The position numbers were made by a program, and so were the translations under genes. The notes below the pieces were generated by a model, which ran no database searches, had not been told where the DNA came from, and saw only the letters and a program-made list of their open reading frames with translations. 64,000 nt of DNA from positions 2,370,001 through 2,434,000 of the forward strand of contig NW_024881278.1 of the NCBI RefSeq assembly GCF_018691265.1, given 5' to 3'. This document shows positions 1 to 12,874 of the stretch, in pieces (position 1 is the stretch's first letter; every line of letters begins with the position of its first letter). Source of the DNA: Tyto alba. Its lineage: Eukaryota > Chordata > Aves > Strigiformes > Tytonidae.

Positions 1-1239
1 CTTCTTCAGTGAACCTCGCTGGATTTGACATAGTAAATAGGTTTGGGTTTCCTCTCCCTTCTTCCTCCTTAAAAGATCTCTGAACCATTACCTCTGAAGA
101 GCCATTTTCCTGGGAAAAATAAGGTCAAAATAATTTTTTTATTAAACCTAGCTATTGGCAATAGCATATTCAGACTTCTTTTCCCTCTGTTTGAATTGTT
201 AACCGTTACACTAAAAAAATGTAATCCTTACCGAGCCACAGAGAAGGGAAGTGGGTAGCAGACCCCTCCACAGCTCTGGCAAAGCTGCAGAAATCTGATC
301 TCAAAGTCTGAATTTACAGCAGCAGCTATGTGCAGAAGTCCCTCTGGCTCAAGCAAATAGGAAACTAGGTACTTTAAGCCTGGAGGGGATTTTCCAATCT
401 GTATCTTTGGACTCTTGAATAACTTTAAAAATCTGGGCCCTGTGAGTGCCTCGTAGAAGACAGCCAGATGTGTTCTCCTTGGCGTTTCTTTGGGGAGAGC
501 TTAGGTTAAAGAACAGTTTTTCTTCTGTTCTTCATTTCCACAGAATTCCTCACAAATGAGAGCAAGCTCCTAGCTGCACTGAGCAGGTCCCTGGTTTGAA
601 AAGCAACCACCAAGCCCAGAGTTGCTATCAGCTTTCCCAGGCTGATCAGCGTTGCTTCTGTTTGACAGCTATTGCACCCCATGCCAGAAAACCCATTTCA
701 CCAGAGAGCCAAAACAACAGGGGTACAGAGGATGCTAAATGCCATCTGACCCAGAGGACACAGTAGCCATATATTGCTAGGAAATTTTGTTCTGTATTTG
801 CAGAAATAGCAATCTTAAGAAAAAAAGGGGCCTGTCTCAAGAAAATGCGTGGTTTTGCTCAAGTCTCTATGGGAAGAAACTTGCCATTTATTATTAGCAT
901 CAGTGCTGCTGCAACCCACCTTGTTAATTCAAAGATTCATTTATAAACTGCTTTGATATGTTGCACTCATCTCTGAGTACTGAAATGCTTTTCTGTGCAG
1001 TTTCCCCCCAACCCCCCAGGTTTGGTTGCCCTCCCCACCACCAATCTAAATTTGCTTTTATGTGCTAGGAAATCAACAAAAAAAAAAAAAAAAAAAAAAA
1101 AGAGAGAGTGTGAATTTGCCACTTCTGAACATCTTGTCCTCTTAATTTGTACAGTGATGGTTTGTTCAACACAGAAACAGTACTAGGAGGAGAATAAATT
1201 TAGCTGCAAGGCAGGGTGGGGGCAGGCAGGGAGGGGGTC
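1..1239. other. intergenic, no gene seen
   Basis: AT-rich non-coding DNA. Only short chance frames occur. It includes a 24-base A run at 1078-1101, followed by GAGAGAG. Confidence 0.6.
1078..1107. repeat. A24 tract followed by (GA)n
   Basis: Twenty-four A then GAGAGAG. No SINE or LINE body precedes it. Confidence 0.9.
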
Positions 1240-1716
1240 AGCAGAGAGGGGCTCTGCAATGGTGCTGCCCTTCTCCCGCTGCCCTGTGACCCCTGCGCTC
1301 CTCCTGCAACCTTGTCTTTGCCAGCTGCAGGCATTCAGATGGGAAATGCCACATCCACACACCGCCTCTACATTGTTTTCTCTTCCTACCTTCTTCCCAC
1401 TTCCCTCATAAATTTGCCGTTCTTCAAATTAGCTCTGTTTCAGGGTTGTTTCCCCCCTAGTCTCCTCTTCCAGCTCTCAACCCCCTGGCTGCCACATACC
1501 CTCTCAGGGTCTCTCGCCCTCCTTTGGCACCCTGTGCCCTTTTTCCAGCCTGCCCTCTCCCCCTGCCCTGCTCCTCCTTGGGCACAGCTCCTTTGCTCAC
1601 CCACTTTCTGTTGCTTTCCCCCAGACCCTTCCCTTCCCATCTACCAGCTCCATCCCAGTCGCCTCCCCAGAGTCCTCCACTTCTCTCTTGCTACACATCG
1701 CCCATTCTCTATATAA
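1240..1716. other. pyrimidine-rich stretch ending in a TATATAA box
   Basis: The plus strand is strongly C/T-rich for about 470 bases (CCCTCTCCCC, CTCCTCCTTG and similar) and ends at TATATAAGGAG (1709-1719). The skew keeps a 166-codon frame open on the plus strand, but its composition (Pro/Leu/Ser) is what C/T-rich DNA yields; I do not call it a gene. The TATA-like box could mark a plus-strand start. Confidence 0.35.
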
Positions 1717-4700
1717 GGAGACAGCCAAGGAGGTCACTGAGCCTTAAGACCAGCATTACTGAGAATATTTAATGAATATATATGCCAGATCCACTCAGGA
1801 AGAAAACCTGGGGACTGAAGTTGAATGGAAAATTAACTGAAAGCAGAAAGCAAATATCTTTTTGCATCTGGGCCTAACGACTTCATGGGGGAGCCTTGGC
1901 AAGCTGCTCTGTGCTACGTAAAGGCAGCCTGGAGAAAAACAGTAGCAGCAAATCCACGAGTTAACCTAGGCAGTTTCTTGAACCTTTTGTCTGTTCAATT
2001 TGAACTAACATTTTGGTTGGAATAAATAGCAAGTTTTCCCCTTTTGAAATAAAAAGGGCAACTGGAAATCAGATTTTGTTATTTCAGAATATCAAGTCTT
2101 AACATTTTATTTGGCAACATAATGAGCTGATGGCCTTTGTAAAGGAGAGAGAGAATGGCCAGCTTCTTCTTTACTGCATTCATTTTATGTAACAACTTCC
2201 TCAGCTGAGATGAAGGCAGAACTGAACAGATCAGTTATTAACCCAAGAGAGTCAAGTCTCCTTACATTTATGGAATAGAAACGACCATGTAAACCAGGAT
2301 AAGTGGTTATCTTCAGCCAGAAATTTAACACCAGCTGCAAAGAGAAAGCAGGTCAGAATCTGCACTGTTAAAAAGGTATCTTGCACTATTTGAAGATCAA
2401 CACAATAATTTGGGGTGTTTAATCTTTTTTTTCTTGGAGTGAGAACCTGCCTGTTCCTTGGGATCTGTGGACAGGTAAGGATTGTCACAGTGGCATCAGC
2501 AAATAAATGTGTTAATTGAGCATCAGTGATTCTAGAGCACAGACCCTCACCCCAACAACGCGAGCGAATCTCTGCGCACCACCGCCTGCTGATGAGATCT
2601 TAAATCACCCTCCAGTGCTCTCCAGGGCCTGAGGTACAACGAGCAGGTTTTGCAATCAGTCAGAGCGGCCTGAGGATTGCAGCAATTCGTGCCTCCCCCA
2701 GGAAGCCCCCGCATGGGGTAGGTCACACCAGGAAGCCTCAGTGCCAGCCCCAGTAAGGGATGAGCTGTGGTGCCAGCGCAGCCCAGTAGCTGGGACTGTC
2801 GCCAGGAGGTTTGTCCCTAAGCTTTACAGAACAGCTGAGGACTGTCAAGGGAAGACTGCATGCAAACATAGGAAAAATTACTTTCGATAGCATGGCTGAT
2901 GTCTGTCCGGAACAACCCCTAAAAGGCTTAGCCAGAAACCTTGCATTTCACTAGCACAATTACGGCCTAATGAATCAGTGCAATTACCAGGCATATACTA
3001 TTAAAAACACTTCCAAATCTGTCCAAAAATATACACATTTTCTCAGTATATGCCTACGGACAGCAGAGTTGGGAGAGAACAAAAGCATTTGTGTCATCAG
3101 CCTTCTCTCATAGCAGTGAACGATACTGAGCTTGGAACAAATGCGTTTTCTTTTTATGCTTCAATCATCTCCAGCACCTGTGTGAATAACATAGCCCCCA
3201 GCTATAATGTCACCACAACCACTCCTTGCTGCAGCCCTTTCTGCAAAAGCTCGAAGGGTCCCTCCTCGAAACAAGCCCAGCATGTGGGCAATAGTGTTTT
3301 ATTGCCAACTACCACAAATATATTCTGGGCGGATACTGACAAAATAACGTCGATCCAGAGATCTCCGTTACCACTTAGAGAGAACTTGTGTATAGCTGTT
3401 CACATGGGGGCCACTTTGCTTGTAAAGCAACCTCTTGGTCAAGCCCTCTTTCCCCTTGCAAGAGATGCATCAATGTCTCCTGGCCCCACCAACCTCACGT
3501 AGACGGGCAAGAAGATTAACCTACCCGCTAAAAGCATTTGCTCATCTGTCACACGAGACCCACTCCAGCAATTTCTATACCCAGACAAGCCGTGTCCCCT
3601 CGAGCCCCTCCTGAGGAAGGCACCCTCTCAACCACAGGGAAACAGTTAATGACATTCTGCTGCACGGTGGAGCAGAACTGATACTGAATAAGCCCAGGTG
3701 TAGGACTTCTAGTTTACAGCAGATTGATGTCATGGTACCGTTTGTTAATTTTATCTATATAGAGAAATAAACATGTGCACAGGCCCTGTTTATTTCACTC
3801 TATCAAATATAATTTTAACAAACATGACAATTTTTACTGTGTAACAGAATGTCTCTGTTAAATATTATAAGTTTCAGTGCTTTGTAATTGTATTTCAATA
3901 GGCACAAGAAGTATTTCACTGCACAGTGAATGCATTTCATTAAATAGTATAAATTTACACTCTGTTGTAAATGAATGTTCATTTTACATTGTAATTTTTT
4001 TTACTGCAGAATGTTGCCATTTTAGTATTCACTGTAATCACTCTACTGTGTTGCAAGCAAATGTCATTTATATGATATGTAAAAATTCAGAGAATTCAAT
4101 TTAAGGGATCTCAGTCTGAAGTATAAATACATGCAAGCCACGTAACACAAATAAACTTACTCCAGATGGTTGCTTACAGCAGATAAAAATCAAATCTCAC
4201 CATCCTAAGAAATTAAATTCCCAGTACAAATATAGGCAATTCAGTACAGTTTCTGCTGACCAAAATGGCCAGAAAATTAGCACCAATCCAAACAGAATAA
4301 ATGTAATGAAGTTTTTGCCACTAATAAGAGGCCAAACGTTATGTTTTCTAGATGGCTTAACAGCTTTTCTGTCTAAATGTTTTTGAGAAGCCACAGAGAT
4401 TCCTCTGCTATCTGCCCCCAAAAATACTTTACGTGTAAATATCTAGAAACAGAAAACTATTGATACAATAAAACAAACGATTCCAAAAGCAACAATGCTT
4501 TATTTGCTCCTCTACCATTACAGCTGCCTGGAGTACTTACAGTACAGCCCAAGAGCATTAACAAACAGCCAAGCTATTTCTTCTCTGTTGATAGCCACCT
4601 TATTGCTTTCAGCAGCTAGCAAATTAAACCTTCAAAATAATTCTCATGTGCACTGACTGTAAAGTGAATTTAAATTAAAGTAATACATTACAAGAAAAGT

Positions 4701-7700
4701 GAGTACCTAGCCAGAGCTCTCAGCAGCCTCTTTCTTCTTCCAAAACCATCCTCAATGCACACAAATATAGTTACACCGTTCACACCTGCCAACATACATC
4801 TGCACATACCATATGGTGCAGGACACACCTTATCCCAGCACTCACACACATATGTATTTGCAAACACCTCCTGCCACTGGGAGACAGATGAGTCCAGCCA
4901 AGTGCTACTAAAACCAAACAAGAAATGCCTTGCTGCCCATTTCTTCTCTGTCAGGCAACCACACGTCCTCCCCAAGAGTGAGTCAGAGCACAGAGCAAGC
5001 TTTAAAATGGCAATATTCACTCCAGCCACATTAAGGAGATGAACTGTCCCTTTACGGATGGATATGAAGCCAAAGAAATGACGCTACTCACTCAACACCG
5101 CAGAACAAACCTGCATTGGGACAAAGACTTGAAGAGAAATCTTGCATAGGCCTGCTGGTATTTATCAATAGATAGTTTCCAAGCTTAAAGTTTGGACCTG
5201 GGAACAGTCTACAAGGCTGTCTCCTACCTTTTACTTGCTGGCTGCAATGCAGAGCTAAAAATTACACTGAGAGATTTTAATTGCTCTGTTTCCATGAGGT
5301 GGTGCAAAAAGGGTGGAGGTGAGCTGATAGAGCTGAAGTGCTTTAAATCAGACTATGGCCTCAAACACAGCTTCTTTGCTCTCAGGCTGCTGGAGAGATC
5401 CATGTCTCGGAAAGTCTGAACATCCCAATGTGAGAGAGCTGAATTACATTTCTGAGAGGTAGTTATTCTTGGCAGTTATTCTGATGAGTCATCTTAGATG
5501 AGAATTAGGGAACCCACTTATTACCAATTTATTTATTAAATAATAATTAAATAATAAATTATTTAAAATCCTGTTACTTTGTTTCTGTGCACATATAGCT
5601 CCGTTCCGGCTTCTTCTGCACCTCTTGCTTGAAGATTTTAGGTTACACTCAAGAACAATACTAAAAATCTATGCTCTTATTATAGGTCAAATTCAAGTTA
5701 CAGTTAGCTACCTGCAAGTAATCCCCCTGCAAGCATCTCAACAGGATCATCACAGCAGAAATGGCTCTGTAAGGCAGGCACGAGGCACAGTCAGGTTTGG
5801 AAATGGATATAAGCAGATTTAAGCAGGCAGAAAACCTGACTGCATCAGTGCTGTGAAACCTAAGAGGCATTCAGTACAAACATACAACATGGAGCGGGAG
5901 AGGAAATCAGCAGCAAAATGAGAGCAGCCCTTCTCACGGTGGGTATTGTTCTTCCACAGGACCACAGAAATACCCCAGGAGACATTCTTTTGTGGGGCTG
6001 CCCGGCCCCTTGCAGAGCTTGCTTTACAGTGGCGATGCCACAGGGCTCCCCAAAGCAGCTCCAGAGCCACTCAGCAACTCGCCGGGGATAGATACACACC
6101 CTGCACGTCCTGAGACCCTGCCCGCTAGCAGACCTAGGTCTCCAGATGTACTCTGTAAAGTTTGTGCTGGCTAGGAACACTCAGCTGGGAAAAGCTCAGG
6201 GCTCTTCCACCTCAGCTAGGTCAGGATGTTATGCTTAGTGCAGTGGTACCAGCTCTGTGTCTGCAGTAAAGACCAGCTACTTACCGCGCCATTGCCGATG
6301 CTCAGTTTTCCCACCCTACAAAAGCGCATCTCCCCTTCTCCTCATTTACATCCAAACTGAGCATGGCTTCAATTATCAGCTCTTTTGGTTTTAAATGTGC
6401 ACAGTAACTAACAAGCTTTATTCTGTATCCTCAGACGCTTCAGAGTAATGGAATTTAGGACTGCAAACCTTAACAAAACCAGGTCAGGCTTAATTCATTT
6501 TTAATATCCCCTCAATGTCAAATAAGGAATTCCTTCGTCACAGCCAACACGAGTCCTCAAGACTCCCTTTCATACAAAGTTGTAGCTTATGACTCTCCTT
6601 ACCCTTATGCACATGAAGCATCAGCTCATTTTATTACTCTATGCAGTGCAGCTTTGATTACCAACATCTGTTCTATACATTCTTGAGAAATACCCAGTAA
6701 CCGCTGTCATTAGCAAGTAGTTCCTCCTGGATTATTCCTCAGCATTTTAAAGCTGCCCATGGTGCTGCTTGGTGCAAGATTGGATTTACCAGAATTGCAT
6801 CTCCTAATTCAACCTTCCAGGTTGAAAGTTTCCAACTACAGTCCCTTGGAAGCCTGTCAGTCACACACGAGTCCGGCATCAGAGCAGTTTAGGTACCCTT
6901 TTATAGAAAGAGACCGATATTGCTGGACAGGAACCGTGTTATCTGCACTGCACGTCACCAAGTACTCCGTGTTTGCTGCTAATTAAATTCACTGTTGGAA
7001 GCTCCTTACATCTCCACGTGATATGTAACTGCAGAGCTGGATGTTGCCCCTAATTGCCTTTTGTAACAAGGTTATAAAAGTCATACTGTTATGTCCAGAT
7101 ATGTCAGGGCCCTGACAACAGTACATGATCATAAATTACATTAATACCACACTGTATTGTACCAAAATTGGGTATTAACGAGGAAGTTTCAGTCCTCTTT
7201 CAGTATGTTCTTATTGTGAACATTTAACAGTTATATATACACGGGAGGGTTAAAGAGCATTAAAATAAAAGTCAAAGTAAAGTTTGGGGCTATCTACATA
7301 ATCTAAATGACATGTTTAAGACACGAGGTAGCCTGTATGATCAATATTATTCATTGCCAGGTTATGTGAACTCTCTAATAGCATATTATCCTTCGTTTTC
7401 TTCAACCAAACGCTGAAGTAAACTAAAGGAATGAGTACATACCAATGCAGTTTTGCTCGCGATCGCTGATTGCATTACTGGGCAAGGAGCTAAGTGTCAA
7501 GCGATCACTATACACACAACATGACCAGTTGCCTTTCCCCCACTAAGAAAGAACTGCTGCACAGTATGAAATTTGAGCAAAATGGGTAAGAAGGACAGAG
7601 CTGAAACTTCACAAAACCATCCCAGATATCACTGTTTTTAGTCTCAGCATGAACGAGCTAGGGAAAAAAAAACAACTTAACCCAGCCTCCAACGAGCTTC

Positions 7701-8194
7701 TTGGCATCAGCATTGTTGCTATTTCCATCTAAACCCCACATTCCTTAGGAGCCTGACTCCCGTGGAAGCCTTCCCTGGGCACAACCTCCTGTGCTACTGG
7801 GCAAAAGATTAAAATTATGTCTCAGATGATTCACCTAGGCCACGCAGGAGAAAAGTGTTCCTAATGCTTGTATTACCAATGGGTACATTCTACCACTACT
7901 TGTACTCTTTCAGTCTCACCAGATGTCAGAGGAAGGATTCATCCATGCACGTTTTGAAATGTGGACTAGAAGTCTGGGTTTGCTTTATTAGGGATAGGTG
8001 CTTCTAGACCATGAAGTATTTTTCTACGGTAATTGCCTAAAATCAGTCCATGAAATTGTTCCTTAGAAGTGCTCATTGCCCACTTCTGAAAATAGAGCAC
8101 CAACTACTGGTTCAGAGATACCTCTGCTGCAGAGGGTAGAAGTGCCATGTTAAATGATCCCTGCAAACCAAAGCCACATGGCACAGACTTGCCT
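1717..8194. other. intergenic, no gene seen; two AT-rich candidate elements
   Basis: Mostly AT-rich. A 151-codon ATG frame at 3050-3502 has no recognisable domain. 3761-4110 is markedly AT-rich, with a perfect 7-base stem hairpin at 3953-3972. 5521-5572 is a low-complexity AATAAT/ATTAAA palindromic tract. 7000-7420 has many homeodomain-type cores. 6000-6310 is a little CpG-richer. Confidence 0.5.
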
Positions 8195-8270
8195 AAGACC
8201 AACAGCAATCGATTATGAGCTAATTAATCAGTCAATCATATTCTGATATGCATTTGGCCTAGAAAGTTCC
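8195..8270. promoter_or_regulatory. candidate enhancer: homeodomain/PBX/octamer-like site cluster
   Basis: Within about 60 bases: ATCGATTATGAGC, TAATTAATCAG, TCAATCATATT and ATATGCATTTGG. This density of TAATTA, TCAATCA and ATGCAT motifs is typical of conserved developmental enhancers. Inference only; no alignment was available. Confidence 0.25.
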
Positions 8271-11200
8271 TCAGTAGTCCTACATTTGTAATGTGTTTAT
8301 ACTAACATTTTGGAAAGCTTTGCAGCTTCCAAGTTCTGTTATGTTTGCGCACAGCAGAGGTCTCTAGGAAAATCTGATCAGGAAGCATAGCATAGCTAAA
8401 TTATTATAACAAACACCTGTATAGAAACAGTCTTAAAGCCAGGCAACTACAGTCACTTTACACCCAACTTGATTGCTGCTATCTCATTATACTCTTTATC
8501 TACTGCCGAGTTAAGAATAAAATCAAATTTTGCCAACATTTAAAGGCAAAAATAAAGGTCAGGGAACAGTCTTTTCCCAAATGGCTTTCTGTTTAAATGT
8601 GCCCTGATTCTAGATCAGGGTAATAAAACATTTTAGCCCTTTCCAACAGCCAGATCTCAACAGAACCAAAACCATCAGCATCATATCGCTAACTAAAAAG
8701 CGCCACTGAACAAAGCTTGTCTTGCTCAGGAGGAGTAGCTCACACATTACATCAAGTTTTTCAGCTTACAGACAGAAGAAAAGACTGTCTCTTTGCATCT
8801 CTCCCAGTCCTTTACATTTCCACCAGGAATCCAGGTAGGACTTCAATGGCTTTGGTTTGTCTGAAGTATATATCCAAAGAAGGCATTCAGTCTAAATCTG
8901 ATCATGAGAGTGAAGCAAAGAGGGGGCAACATTCATACTGTTCACTGAATGCTTCTGTTTCAAATGCATGGCAGAAACTTGTTAAATGATTTCTCAGATG
9001 GCAAAAAGAAAACCCGGGGGGGATCAAGGCATTATTTGTTGTTCTGTGCCTGGAACATCCGAGAATTCCCTGTAATGGAAGAGGAGACCCTGGGGAGCTG
9101 CAGTTGCTCCCAGCAGCATCCCTCTGCAGCAGTAAAGGCAGTCCCTTCTGGCAGCTCCCCACATGACAGCTCTCACCCAGGCCTCGGTGACACTAAAGTG
9201 TGAAGATCCCTGTTGAGCTGCACTGGTGTTCACCAGTAGATGGGGGAAGATAATATCCAGCTGCATATTCACATTTGTACAGGATCGTTGTAAAAACGCT
9301 AGGTACTTCACTGCACCAGCAGCTGAGCACCATTTCTTAGACCACTACTGGTTTCTTATGATATGAAAGGTAATAACTGCGTACTCAGGTGCAATAGAGA
9401 CTTTATGTTAGGGCTTTTGTCGGTGATGTGTCACCCTGGCTCTGACATGATGGGCATTGTGCTGAGAAGAAGGCAGAACATCTTAAGAAATAGCCTCTAC
9501 AAGTCAAAAAGAACCATTTTGAGTTACATACAACTGCACACATCCTTACATTTGCTTACTGGCAGTATAAAACCTCCCAAAACAGTGAGAAAGATTTCAT
9601 CATGTACATTATGCAAAGAATCAGACGAGAATGACATTTGAGGGCTTCAGCAAACTCAACAGACCAGCATTAGAGGTTGGTGGGAACGTGTTGACTGAGC
9701 TGGCTGCTGAATCTTATTTGCAATTCAAGAAGTCTGTGATTGATCAAACCATTGTTTCTTCTGCTCTGACTAAAGTCCTTTCCACCCTCAGGGAAATACC
9801 AAAGAACAATTAGTGAATCATGCACTTAAGGTATAAACCTGTGGCATTTGGTGGATATTTTAACTAATGCTGGCATTTCATTTAATGATATCAAATAAAA
9901 AATTATATAACCCGATTTCCCTCACACAATTCCAATCAGCAGCAATTGGAGCCTGAGTCTCAGGTTGAAGATTATATTTGCAAATAAGATTTGGGGGGGG
10001 GGGGGTCGGGGGGGGTGGGAATAAATCTGTTAGTCCATGGTTTGATCAAAAGTTTGAAAGCTAGTCCTAGAATGAAAGGGTGAAATCTTGGCTGCAAAGT
10101 CAACACGAGCCTCATCCAAAATTTCTCACAGCTCTTTTAATAGCATAAACATTTCAAGCTAGTACATCTGGGTCTCTGAAACAGTGGCAGCAGTATTTCA
10201 AATATTCTCAAAGCCAGCTACTTGGATGGGCTTGAATTGGTGACAATAATTGTGAAGATCAGCTTCTCAGGCCAAATAGAAACAAGCCAGGACCACGCAG
10301 GCAGGCTTAGTTCTCTCACAGGAAACACGTGAGTGAAGCAGGATGCCAGGGCTCCAAAGAGGAAAAGCTGGAGGGCATATCAGCACACGTGCTGAGTGGC
10401 AGAAAATTAACAATTTTGATACTGCAGCTACTCCAAAAACATGTATCACTGAATACATAAAGACAAAGAATAGAATAGTAGAAACCAGTGCAAAACTAAA
10501 AAAAGTATCTGGCATGTTTGGGGCACTAAATAATCAATATTTGCTCCCCAGATTGTAACTGCTGAACCAAAACTTCATTTAGGCCACAGGAGGCAGCACA
10601 AGGGATGCGTCAAGCAGCATTCAGCAAAGCAGCACATACCAGACCTTTCCCATCAACAGGATTCTCCAAACAGACCCTTTAAGTCAGGTCACGAAACGGC
10701 AAGATACCAGCTGTTTGCATTTACTTTTTGCTTGTTACATTTCTAAACCAAACTTTTTCTTAAGACAAATCGGACTGAATTTAGATACAATGCTGCCTCT
10801 TGCTCTAACCATTTTAATGAATTTGATAAGCAAGCCAGATTGTATGCCAATGCTTCCAACAATTAACTTGCAAGAAATCCTGTGATGAACCTTAGTCTCT
10901 TTTCACACTGATTTTATTATACTCACAGATCTTTACACTTGTTCATATACAATTTGAAAATAAAACACTGACAGGCTAGCAGACAAATCAGTGACCTAAA
11001 TGTTCTAGGAAATGAAATTATATATGTCTTAGCTGTGCTGCAAGGCTTGCATAAGCAGGAAGAAGTATCACCAAATAACTTGAATTCAATCATTCCCCAG
11101 AAGCGCCAATTTCCCTAACCTTAGGAAATTCTGATGCAGATAAGTAAGGGAAAATACATCTCTCTGGCAGCTAACTAAAAAAGAAGAAAGTGGGATGCTC

Positions 11201-11499
11201 AGGAAAAAGAAAACACTGAAAAAAGTTTAATAGACTGGAAGATATATATGAAGAGAAGGGACAGAAGACTCCTTCACCGTGAAGCAGTACCCCGGGCCAG
11301 AGAGTTACAGATCCATCCCGTGCTAACAATTTCTTTCCACTTTGATCACAACCACCTTCATTATTTTTATTTTAAATATTGGCTTTGAAGTTGTCAGTTA
11401 CGGGAATTCAATAAAAAAGATGCGTTACAAAACATCTCTTGATTAGCCATTTGGTCTGACCAGCTGAGCTTCTTTTAAAGTTATGCAAGAGAAGCTGAG
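8271..11499. other. intergenic, no gene seen
   Basis: No coding signal. It contains the G-rich run at 9993-10019. Confidence 0.55.
9993..10019 (+). repeat. G-rich run, G-quadruplex-prone
   Basis: G13, TC, G8, T, GGG: several G tracts on the plus strand in an otherwise AT-rich neighbourhood. Exact run lengths may be affected by sequencing error. Confidence 0.85.
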
Positions 11500-11760
11500 C
11501 AGGCCCTCAAGCACAGGGTGCTCGCAGCCTTAACTGGAGCCTGATCAAATCATTGTGCTCCTATTGGAGGATGCAGCCTTGCAAGCCTGCTGCTGAAATG
11601 GTGCTTTGATAATACCTTGTGGAAAATTGGCAAGAGCAGCCATTTAATGTCACCTTTCTGCTTTTACTGTACAGCTCTTATTACTTTTTATGCATTAAAA
11701 ATGCAGAGCTACTTATAAATCTTTGATTACACTGCCGACTAGGCCTGTTACATTTTTCAC
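11500..11760. promoter_or_regulatory. candidate conserved non-coding element
   Basis: CpG-poor, balanced sequence with CTCCTATTGG (inverted CCAAT), CTTTGATAATACC (TCF/LEF-like), CATTTAATGTC and TTTATGCATTAAAAATGC. Its high complexity and motif-dense look differ from the surrounding low-complexity DNA. Conservation was not testable here. Confidence 0.2.
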
Positions 11761-12816
11761 CTCACTTCCAGGATAAAATCTACAGAATACATATATGCCA
11801 TATAGGACATGGGATACTTCACAAATTTAACACTGCCATTCATTCAGTGGAGAGCAACGTTTCCCTGGAATGGTATCAAACATAGGAAGGCAGAATTCAT
11901 CCTTTTTAGCAAATAATTCTGTTAGCATTGTGAGAGGCAGCCTCAGTGTTACAGGGTGGTGCGTTTGGAGGCCGGGGTGCTCTCTTTCTCTTCGTACTGC
12001 CCCTCCTCTCATGTTCCTGCTGTGAGACAGAGCACGAGCTGAGACTTACAAGATGAGCTGGCACGATTATTTTATTACAGCTCCAGACAAGAAAAATACC
12101 CCATGAAAGGGACATACCTGACAGGATAGCCAAGTTTCCTAAAAAAGTGAAAAAGTAGCCTACAAACCTACCTAGTAGTTGCAAGAAGTTGCTCATAAAT
12201 ATGCATAACAGCTACTGAGTACATTCATTGATCCAACCTCCTACCAACAGCTCCTCTTGACAAAGTTGCTAATGTATTGCCCTATTTGCAAGTGTTATCC
12301 ACCTTTCTTTACCTTTCAGCCCTACGCCTCGTATCTTCTGCTGCTGCAACCCCGCTTCCAAGCAGCCATCACAGTCCTGTGCTGCTCCTCTTGCCACCCA
12401 GCCCTCAGCAATCAAGCACTACCGCCGCAGCAAGGCCAGTCAGCCCATAGTAAACTTGCTGCAGAATCAGCAGCATCCCCGGGGAACCTCCTTACCCCCT
12501 GGGAAAAGCATCCCAAGGCCCGTGAAGCTGCAGAGGCATTCTAAAAAACACAGTTTGATAAGCCAGGAGAATGAGGCACTTAGCACGGGGCATGCTGAGA
12601 AGAGGAAAAAGCAAAAATAAATATCAAGATGCAAAGCAAAAACTTTGGAGGTATTCATCACGTCACCTGAAAGAGATCCCACTGTAATTCTTGCCAGGCC
12701 ACCCATTGCCTTGAGACCACAATATAAAGTAGTTAGGCTGTCTTCCAGTTTAAAGCTAGTTTGGGAAGAAGGAGGTATTTTTCTGTCCATACTTGTTTGG
12801 TTGTTTTTTGGGGTGG

Positions 12817-12874
12817 TTTTTTTTTTTTTTTTTTTTTTTTTTGTTTTGTTGTTGTTGTTTTGTTTTTTTTTTTT
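12817..12874. repeat. T-rich / (GTT)n low-complexity tract
   Basis: A run of about 26 T, then GTTTTGTTGTTGTTG and another T12 run. Confidence 0.9.

Noticed and set aside
1216..1716. 166-codon frame on the plus strand
   Set aside because: It follows from C/T strand skew, giving Pro/Leu/Ser-rich sequence without domain structure.
3050..3502. 151-codon ATG frame on the plus strand
   Set aside because: No domain and no clear splice or promoter context; frames of this size are expected a few times in 64 kb.
7459..7466. GCGATCGC CpG palindrome in AT-rich DNA
   Set aside because: A single 8-base palindrome with no surrounding structure.
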